Part shown: one piece after another, positions 57,576-64,000 of the stretch
Position numbering within the stretch: position 1 is the first letter of the stretch
How the letters are laid out: each line of letters begins with the position of its first letter
From: Chondrus crispus
Lineage: Eukaryota > Rhodophyta > Florideophyceae > Gigartinales > Gigartinaceae
Length of the DNA stretch: 64,000 nucleotides
Direction of reading: 5' to 3'
Assembly: GCF_000350225.1 (NCBI RefSeq)
Contig: NW_005179028.1
Location: 1-64,000 of the forward strand
The notes under the pieces: model-generated
Database searches by the model: none
What the model was told of the DNA's origin: nothing
Seen by the model: the letters and a program-made list of their open reading frames with translations, nothing else
Program-made: the position numbers and the translations under genes

Positions 57576-58827
57576 TTCAATCATGAATATGTTAAATTGG
57601 ATCAATGAAAAGATGCCCCATCTTCCATGAACACGAATGAATCATCATCATAACAGTACACAAATGACAGGAAATAGTTCTCGAGAGTATTACAGTACGC
57701 TGTGGAGTCCTGTATACCATTTTGAAAAGCTAATGAGGACCTTCCTTTCGACGAGAATGCACCTCGAAATCATAACAGATGCACCACCAGCCCGTCGTGA
57801 AAAACATTGCTGCTTTTCCGTCATCAAATCCCTCCAATAGTACTGAAATCCGTCAGGTCCATCTAGATTGAACCTTTTCGCACTGAAGAAAATAACGTCG
57901 TCCCATTCCTAGGACTAATGAGCATGATTGGTCGCCCAGTTCACACGGGCGGTTGTATGATCATCAGTCAATAGTAGGACGGGATTGCGTTTCTGATACT
58001 TGTTCGTCTCTTGCCTCTTGACCTCGCACCATACTGTTTGGCGGGACACCTGTAAATCGAGGTTTCTTTTAACTGAGGGGCAGCTCTGAGATTCTTTAGA
58101 AATCTCCATTTTATCTCCCTTTTCTCCCTTGGTGATAGCTTTGACGGCATTCAGGGACTTTTATTAGTCCCATACGACGCGGGGTCTCTTAAAACGTTAG
58201 CCATAAATTTTCCAGAGCGATTTAGACGCCTCCCTATCTCAGTCGAGATTAAGCCTTCTTCTTTAAACGCGAGGATCTTTCCTTGCTCGACAAGTGTGAG
58301 CTTTGTTCCTCTCGGAAATTTAGGTGGTGTAAAGCGGTTGTTCGGTGGTATCAGTTGCTTTCGGAATGCTGAAGATCAATTATAAACCGTGTTGAAGTGG
58401 TAATCGAGTATAATAATTAGGTTTTTATTTGGCACAGAGTGTATAAAGATACTTATGTTACTAACGGATACAAACGATGCTGCCGTTGTATTTTTAACGT
58501 CCTCAGAGTGTTTTGGCTTCGTCTTGGAGTAATAAGCGCAAATCGTTCTCTGTGCAAGGCCTTGCAGACTGCAGTACGACATTTTTCCGGAAACGGCTAT
58601 ATTTTTGTAACGCACTGTACAGTGTCTTCTAGTCGGGTGTGGTACATGTAAGCAGTACTTCGTCAGATGCAACCGCGCGAAGCGGAAGAGTAAACAATTG
58701 TCCAGTTTCGTTTCATATTTCTGTCTGTCGACTTGTTGAGCGACACTGAGTGCGAAATTTCCGCACCAGGATTTCTTCTGCGGCAAGTAAGCCGTACGAG
58801 ATTTTACCGCAATGTACCCCAGGGGTA

Positions 58828-60387
58828 CAGTGCGTACTGAAAGTATAAGGACACCATTGAAACCTTGACCTTACACAAAAATACGAAAGATATGATCATG
58901 AAAAGCAGCTCAAACGAAAGAGAAGAGAAAGAGTGTACAGAAGCTGCAATCGTTTTTATACTATGATACTTGTACGGTGACTTATCTTAAAAAACCTAAT
59001 TACAGCCGCACTGTAATTGTAAGGACAAACAAAAAGTGCAATCAAAACCCTCCTTTATTTCGATCTCAATAAGACGTGCGGTCGCCATTCTTCTGCAAAA
59101 CAGCAATGCAACGCCCCTGCATCGATCCAACGAGATTCTCAAGAATACTGTGGTCGATATTCTGCCAGCAATCGACAATAGCCTCAAACAGCTCTACAGT
59201 ATCCTGGTACTGTCTCCCATTTCCATACACACTCCTCGCTAAGATCCCCCATATATTTTCGATGGGATTGAGGTCTGGTGAACGCGAAGGCCACGGTAAA
59301 ACAGCAACGCCATTGTCCGTAAACCATTTCTTGGTATAAAAAAAACGATGTATAGAGGCGTTATCTTGGTGATACGTTCAATTCTAACCATGCGTCACTG
59401 CCGCAAACGGTAACAAATCGTCATTAAGTAGTTCACAGTACTTTGCAGAATCCGGTTTCCCATACATTATTACTAAATTGTTCCGTCCGTAATAAGAGAA
59501 GCAAACCCAAATCATTAAAGAATCACCTCCTTGGTGACGTCTGCTTAAAACTTTTTCTCCCTTCTTAAGTCATGCCAATAATAATGAAAACCATCGGGGC
59601 CATCCAAATTGAACTTCTTCTCGTCAGAAAAATAATTTTGTTCCATTTCTCATCATCCCAAGTAACATGATTTTTAGCCCAATGTAGCCTTCGTTGCATA
59701 TGCATTGGAGTGAGGACTGGAGCACTTACAAACTTGGTGTACTTTAGATTAGTATCTTTCCTCAAAAGAGCTTGTACGCGCGACCGGTGGACCGGTAAAT
59801 CGAGTGCCTTGCGGATCTGATTGGCCGACTTTTCTCCTTTAGAAGCCTCCCTTATTACTCTGCGCTTTAAAGCGGGCGTTAGTTTAGGAGGCCTTCCACT
59901 CCTCTTTTCAGATCAATATGCTTGCGGATTCATAATAAAGTTGTGCACGGCGGTCTTCGATCTGTTGATGGACTCTGCGATCTCTAGGACTAACAAGCAT
60001 TCGTTGTGGAGAACGAGAATTTGACCTTTTTCCACGTCTGTCAACTGCTTCCCTTTCGGCATGTTGAGTAGCTAGATGGTGGGCATCGGTTGGCGGGGAT
60101 GGCCGGGCGTGTTCGAGAAGATAGTACTGTAGCGTTTTGGTTGCGCGAAAAATGGTTTACTCTGCTACGTTATCGGTAATCGTGAATTGTCCTTATAATT
60201 ACAGCGCGGTGGTATTTAGTTTTTTAAAGATAAGTCACCGTAGAAGGATCATAGTATAAAAACGATTGCAGCTTCTGTACACTCTTTCTCTTCCCTTTCG
60301 TTTGAGCTGCTTTTCATGATCATATCTTTCGTATTTTTGTGTAAGGTCAAGGTTTCAATGGTGTCCTTATACTTTCAGTGCGCACTG
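58828..60387 (-). mobile_element. Tc1-like DNA transposon with long inverted repeats
   Basis: TA (58826-58827), then CAGTGCGTACTGAAAGTATA; the other end is the complement, followed by TA (60388-60389). Inverted repeats are about 200 bp (58828-59028 and 60187-60387) and about 95% alike. Each contains an outer and an inner related motif (CTGAAAGTATAAGGACA and CTGTAATTGTAAGGACA), the IR/DR plan known from Sleeping Beauty-type Tc1 elements, where the transposase binds both. The transposase is inside on the minus strand. Confidence 0.93.
59066..60062 (-). pseudogene. Tc1-family (DD34E) transposase, recently inactivated
   Basis: ATG at 60062, end near 59066, about 330 codons, the normal Tc1 length. 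N-terminal HTH (MPKGKQLTDVEKGQILVLHN), GRPPKLTP-like linker (RSGRPPKLTPALKRRV), second HTH, then [15 protein letters not shown], the HQDNASIH block with the second Asp and SPDLNPIENIWG with the Glu 34 residues later. Defects: an in-frame stop after NPQAY (near 59.92 kb), a one-base loss just before the [10 protein letters not shown] block (near 59.63 kb), and two stops just before the YHQDN motif (near 59.38 kb). It could not work as it stands, but its other domains remain readable. It belongs to the same superfamily as the copy at 38806-58617 but is a separate lineage. Confidence 0.9.
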
Positions 60388-60836
60388 TACCACACGAAGG
60401 GTACCGCGGGCGACACAGATTATTTCAAGTCATTGTTCTGCCATCACAGATCGTTATTCCAGGTCCTTTTGCAATGAGAAGGGGGGGTGCTGTGATATTT
60501 TTCAACAAATTCGATGCCCTTGCTGTGGCCCGCTGTAATTCAATTTATTGAGAATTGTATTTAAAAATGAGGGTGCATATCGCGTATGATAAAAAAGTTT
60601 ACATACATCCAAGGAGAACCCATTCGCGGTCGTGGAATAGTGTCCACGTGTACACAACGGTTTCATTTCGATCATAACTTTTGCTTTACAGTTAGAACTC
60701 GCTTCGGTTCTTCACACGTTTTGCCCCAGCCGGACCACGTGTCCACTTACGACACATGTGAAGAGCCCCGACTCGGCCGCCCTCAGATCCACAACTGCGC
60801 GGCACCAAGTCGTCCCGCAATTCGCCCTCCTCCCCG
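60388..60836. other. Stretch between Tc1-like element and peroxidase gene
   Basis: No gene. It includes the 3' side of the peroxidase gene, with a CACGTGTACAC motif near 60645. The frames here overlap the peroxidase end. Confidence 0.5.
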
Positions 60837-62504
60837 CTACTCAACAAAGAACACCCTCCCCGGCCGCGGCCGCACCTCAGAGTTGCGTCTCAGCACCGCC
60901 GCCATCCCGCCGCCGCCCTCAAACAGCTCCGTCACCCTCCCCACCTTCCCGCGCATCGCCATGAGCCCCTCATCCCCTCTCCAATAAAACGCGTCCCCAT
61001 CCCGCAGCCTCTCGAACTGCATCTCCCACACCTTTCCCATCGTCTCCCCCATCCCGCCCTCCTTGCTCTCCGCGACCATCCCGACCCACGCGTCCACGCT
61101 CTCCACCTTCCCGTACACGCCCATCAGCGCCGCGCGCACCGCCGTCGCCGCAGGCATGTCCGCGAACCCCCGCACCGTCCCCAGCCCCACCAGCTCGCGC
61201 ACCCGCGCGTACCCCGGGATCGCGTGGTCGCGCCCGCGCTGGATGTTCAGCGCGATCAGGTCCACCCCGCTCTCCTCCGCCACCCCCGTGAACAGGAAGT
61301 CCCGCACGCTGTCGTGCACCAGCAGGTCCACCTCCTGCGCCGCCGTGCCCGCCGCCGCCCGCAGGAAGTCGTCGATCCCGTCCGCCAGCGCGTCCGCCCC
61401 GCGGAAGAACGTCTCGGACATGCGCAACGCCGACTTGCTAACCCCGTCGCGCCCGACCCGCCGCACCACGTTGCCCACCATCGTGTGCCCCACACGGAAC
61501 GCCGCCGTCGAGAACACGTCCAGGATGCTCACGTCCACGTCGGGCCGGAACCCCCTGTACGCCGGCAGAGCCCGCCCCGTCATCGCCGGGTAGAATTCCT
61601 CGAATACGATCTTGGCAAACTGCGCCCCGTTGATCTTGCGCGCCGTTTGGTACAGCTGCTCGTCGTTGTAGTCCGGGTACGCTTGCGCAAGCTCGTCGCA
61701 GATCGAGTTGTGCTCGCGCATGAACAGCGTGTGGAGGCACGTCAGCATGGGGTGCTCGTTGACGCGCGTCTCGCCGGCGACGAAGAAGCCGGGCGAGTTG
61801 TTAGGCGAGTTGGAGAGGCCCCTGTCGTTGAGCGGGAGCAGGTTGCCGGAGCTATTTTTCAGCTTTCCGTCGCGGAAGGAGCGCAGCGCGTCGGCGCGGA
61901 CCTTGGAGTCGCCGTACACCGTCGACAGGTCAAGCGCGGCGGGGAGCGCGTTAGTCGGGCGCTCGGCGCCCGTGCGCTGGCCGCGCACCTCGACGCCGCT
62001 ACGCGCGGACCGCGTGAACTTGAGCTTGCCCGTGACGTTGGCGAAGATCGGGTCGTCGTTTGGCACCGCGATGGGAAACGCGTCGCCGCCGCTCGGCGTC
62101 GAGACGATGGTGTGGTCGATGAATTGCCCGAAGAAGACGGCGAGTTCGTTTACCCCCCGCTTGTTGTACGCGTCCATGGACTGCCTGCAGAGAGCGTTGG
62201 ACACGAAGCGCGCCGAGGGCCGATCGGCCCCCGTCGGCACGACAGAGGAGGCGGCATCTTCGAGCGAGGCGTGCGCGCGTCCCTTCGAGCCGAGAAGCCG
62301 GTGTTGGGGGTTGGTGCACGTGCCGTCGAAGGAACGGAAGTTTGGGTTGCAGACCGTGTCAAAGCTGGGCGCTCCACTTGGCGCGTCACGGTTGACTTGC
62401 CGTGTGGTTTCTAGACCGTCGGTGGCGTCGAGTTGCGGATGATGAGCGAGGGCAGAGAGGAAGAGAGTGAAGGAGAGGATGAGATATTTGGCGGCTCTTG
62501 CCAT
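60837..62504 (-). CDS. Secreted animal-type heme peroxidase (peroxinectin/myeloperoxidase family), 555 aa
   Basis: ATG at 62504 starts a signal peptide (hydrophobic ILSFTLFLSALA, cleavage near residue 20), so the enzyme is extracellular or vesicular. The animal heme peroxidase fold is clear throughout: the start block FRSFDGTCTNP; the distal site GQFIDH (Gln, heme-linked Asp and distal His equivalent to Q91, D94 and H95 of myeloperoxidase); DLSTVYGDS; GETRVNE (catalytic Arg and heme-linked Glu equivalents); HTLFMREHNSIC; the proximal His in AFRVGHTMV; and LNIQRGRDHAIPGY. Such enzymes use hydrogen peroxide to oxidise halides, thiocyanate or phenols, in defence or wall cross-linking. The residue after the distal His is Thr; most family members have an Asp there that binds calcium. 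No intron is needed. Red algae are known to have several such genes. The substrate is not predictable from the sequence. Confidence 0.95.
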   Translation of the reverse strand: MARAAKYLILSFTLFLSALAHHPQLDATDGLETTRQVNRDAPSGAPSFDTVCNPNFRSFDGTCTNPQHRLLGSKGRAHASLEDAASSVVPTGADRPSARFVSNALCRQSMDAYNKRGVNELAVFFGQFIDHTIVSTPSGGDAFPIAVPNDDPIFANVTGKLKFTRSARSGVEVRGQRTGAERPTNALPAALDLSTVYGDSKVRADALRSFRDGKLKNSSGNLLPLNDRGLSNSPNNSPGFFVAGETRVNEHPMLTCLHTLFMREHNSICDELAQAYPDYNDEQLYQTARKINGAQFAKIVFEEFYPAMTGRALPAYRGFRPDVDVSILDVFSTAAFRVGHTMVGNVVRRVGRDGVSKSALRMSETFFRGADALADGIDDFLRAAAGTAAQEVDLLVHDSVRDFLFTGVAEESGVDLIALNIQRGRDHAIPGYARVRELVGLGTVRGFADMPAATAVRAALMGVYGKVESVDAWVGMVAESKEGGMGETMGKVWEMQFERLRDGDAFYWRGDEGLMAMRGKVGRVTELFEGGGGMAAVLRRNSEVRPRPGRVFFVE

Positions 62505-62572
62505 GGTAGCTATGCGAAGGAAGGCAGGACGCGATTGGAAAGAAGGAAGGGGAGCGGAAGGGAATGACGTCT

Positions 62573-62580
62573 CTTTATAC
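62573..62580 (-). promoter_or_regulatory. TATA box of the peroxidase gene
   Basis: The minus strand reads GTATAAAG about 70-76 bp upstream of the ATG, consistent with a short 5' UTR. Confidence 0.5.
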
Positions 62581-63543
62581 CGGAGCTGGAGACTGCACGA
62601 CGGGCCCGTTATGCTCGACGGCGCGGGTATGCTCGACTGTATCGTGAGCGAGTAGCCGATAGACGCGCTGTTTTAATCACCGGGGGGAAGCGATGCAGGC
62701 AGGCTGTTGTCGGGGGAGCCGGCGGGGGTGCACGCGGCAGGGAAGGAGAATGTTTGTAACTCTTGCGCGGAAGGAGCGCAGCAAGGGCTGGAAGGGAGTG
62801 CATCAGCATCGTGAGAATTGCGAGAGAAGAGACTTGCGCTTTGAATATTGGACCAACTGACATGTAAGGAGCAGTTCGAGCGGTATCGAACACCTCACAC
62901 ATAGTGTGTGGAGAATTCGGGGTTGGGTACGGTGTGCACATGTGTGTGGAGGCGAGGAGCAAAGCCGGGGGAAGACGAGTTGTTGCAAAAGTTTGTTCGG
63001 GTTGCCGATATGGAACCGGTCGGTAGGTCGCGCACAGAAGCGGGTGAGAAGAACAAGATGACACGTTTGCGAGACGAGAGGTGGTTCTTGTGCGTGCGTT
63101 TTGTCATGGAAGTGGGCTAGTGGAGGGTAGTGGGATGAGTGTGTGCTGTGCGAGTGTGCAACGGGCGTGCTGTACAGGATTAAAGAGAAGATGAGGAGTA
63201 AGAGCGGGGGGTGATTCGGACGGGTCTCGCGACGGGCAAGGGCGAATCCTCCCGGTCATGTCTTTCTGCTCCCTATCCATACTGCGTAAAGTTTAACATA
63301 ACAACGGACATGTCTCGTGTCTTGCTGAGCAGTATGATCCTCCGATAGCGACTCTCCCTGACGTATCGACTACCGCCATCACTGTCTGGGAGATGACCCG
63401 ACATGTAAGATCAGGAAAGCAATTAAAGTAACAACCTACAAAACGTCTTTACGGGCTTCAGTCAAAAAGGAAAAAACCCCTACCCTTGGGTGGGGGTGGG
63501 AATATGACTTGCTCTCCCGCGAAACTTTACATCCTAACCGACC
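62581..63543. other. Intergenic stretch between peroxidase and metE
   Basis: It holds the peroxidase promoter side and the metE 3' side. The small frames on both strands overlap one another and show no domain. A GGGGTGGGGG-like run and its pairing CCCCTACCC sit near 63476-63498, close to the metE 3' end. Confidence 0.55.
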
Positions 63544-64000
63544 CTACTTGGCACGCGCCTTTTCGGCCGCGGCCACCATGTTCTTGAGAGCCGGGATCAC
63601 TTGCTCCCATTTGCGCGTCTTGAGCCCGCAATCCGGGTTGACCCACACCCTCTCCCTCGCGAGCCCCACCTTGCCGAACAAAGCAACACGCTCAGCGACC
63701 GCGTCCACGCCCGGTACAACCGGCGAGTGAATATCGTACACGCCGGGGCCGATGTCGCGTGCGTAGCCAAACTCGGCCAGCACGCGCAGCATCTCATCAC
63801 CCGAGCGCGAGTTTTCAATCGTCAGCACATCGGCCTGCATGTCGTCAATCGCCTGCAGGATGTCTTCAAAGTCGGCATAGCACAGATGCGTCACAATCTG
63901 CGTGGCCGCCTGCACGCCCGAGGTGCTGAGCCGGAACGCGCGCACGGCCCAGCGCAGGTACTCGGCCCAGTCCTTGTGCTTGAGCGGCAGTCCCTCGCGA
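63544..64000 (-). CDS. metE: Cobalamin-independent methionine synthase, C-terminal part (runs off the window)
   Basis: The last 151 residues of MetE end in TAG at 63544; the start lies beyond the right edge. MetE moves a methyl group from 5-methyltetrahydrofolate polyglutamate to homocysteine, making methionine in the cytosol or plastid without vitamin B12. The C-terminal barrel keeps all zinc ligands seen in the family: His and Cys in THLCYADF, Glu in IENSR and Cys in NPDCGLKT. The block [10 protein letters not shown] is also diagnostic. The reading is continuous with no intron in this part, GC-rich with strong third-position G/C, and ends in a short basic tail (AAAEKARAK). A B12-independent enzyme means the alga should not strictly need external B12 for methionine. 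Confidence 0.97.
   Translation of the reverse strand, partial: REGLPLKHKDWAEYLRWAVRAFRLSTSGVQAATQIVTHLCYADFEDILQAIDDMQADVLTIENSRSGDEMLRVLAEFGYARDIGPGVYDIHSPVVPGVDAVAERVALFGKVGLARERVWVNPDCGLKTRKWEQVIPALKNMVAAAEKARAK

Larger units (their letters stand above)
38806..58617 (-). mobile_element. Tc1-like DNA transposon split by a nested copia element
   Basis: The left end is TA then CAGTGCGTTGCAAAATAAT at 38806. The right end on the minus strand is CAGTGCGTTACAAAAATAT at 58617, followed by TA. Without the insertion the element is about 1.4 kb. The transposase runs on the minus strand: N-terminal HTH (LTLVEQGKILAFKEEG, near 58.3 kb), [14 protein letters not shown] (near 57.86 kb), MEDGASFH with the second catalytic Asp (near 57.6 kb) and, on the far side of the insertion, WPSRSPDLNPIENVWG (near 39.1 kb). 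Ignoring the copia element, the spacing from Asp to Glu is 34 residues, as in Tc1 (DD34E). Stops and loss of the first acid show it is dead. Terminal repeats are clearly diverged, so it is old. Confidence 0.88.

Noticed and set aside
61224-62414. 396-codon open frame on the plus strand
   Set aside because: It lies exactly antisense to the heme peroxidase. Its Arg/Val/His-rich composition is what a GC-rich gene gives when read on the wrong strand.
1-64000. tRNA or rRNA genes
   Set aside because: No cloverleaf or rRNA-like sequence was noticed by eye. The initiator tRNA-Met matches are primer-binding sites in the complement sense.

Overview
This is a eukaryotic nuclear window. The host genes are GC-rich and have few introns: a secreted animal-type heme peroxidase, the 3' end of a cobalamin-independent methionine synthase, and small secreted proteins. 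They sit among many LTR retrotransposons. That combination fits a florideophyte red alga such as Chondrus crispus, but the organism is inferred from gene content and not shown by a marker gene.

Layout. 1-8.1 kb is AT-rich and gene-poor, with two small putative secreted-protein genes (1344-2033 minus, 6724-7224 plus). 8.1-19 kb holds a young, nearly whole Ty1/copia element (8124-13674) and a decayed relative (about 14.45-19.0 kb). 19-32 kb is a transposon graveyard: two solo gypsy-type LTRs with perfect 5-bp duplications, a copia RNase H fragment, a Harbinger-like transposase remnant and two pogo/Tigger-like (CENPB-HTH plus DDE_1) transposase remnants. 32.2-36.3 kb is another decayed copia. 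38.8-58.6 kb is one nest: a Tc1-like DNA transposon (38806-58617) was split by a minus-strand copia element (39166-57575, duplication TTCAA), which itself received a solo LTR (40283-40875, duplication GCTGT) and a 13.9-kb chromodomain gypsy element (40949-54800). A second Tc1-like element (58828-60387) follows. The right end holds host genes: heme peroxidase (60837-62504, minus) and metE (63544 to beyond the edge, minus).

Most unusual points. (1) The gypsy element carries, between pol and its 3' LTR, a 5.2-kb cassette with an antisense reading frame of about 770-850 residues that I do not recognise. The cassette is bracketed by two copies of a 34-nt segment made of the last pol codons plus the polypurine tract. 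(2) An apparently intact two-finger U1/JAZ-type zinc-finger gene with two introns lies inside the LTRs of the nested copia element, and its start codon is formed only by splicing. (3) The gypsy LTR family has several hairpins whose stems show compensatory base changes between subfamilies. (4) The copia elements appear to be primed by the 5' half of initiator tRNA-Met.

The host genes show no operon-like cooperation. Most of the window is best read as successive rounds of transposon insertion. LTR divergence (nested copia about 4-5%, gypsy about 3%, copia 1 below 1%, counted by eye) agrees with the order of nesting.
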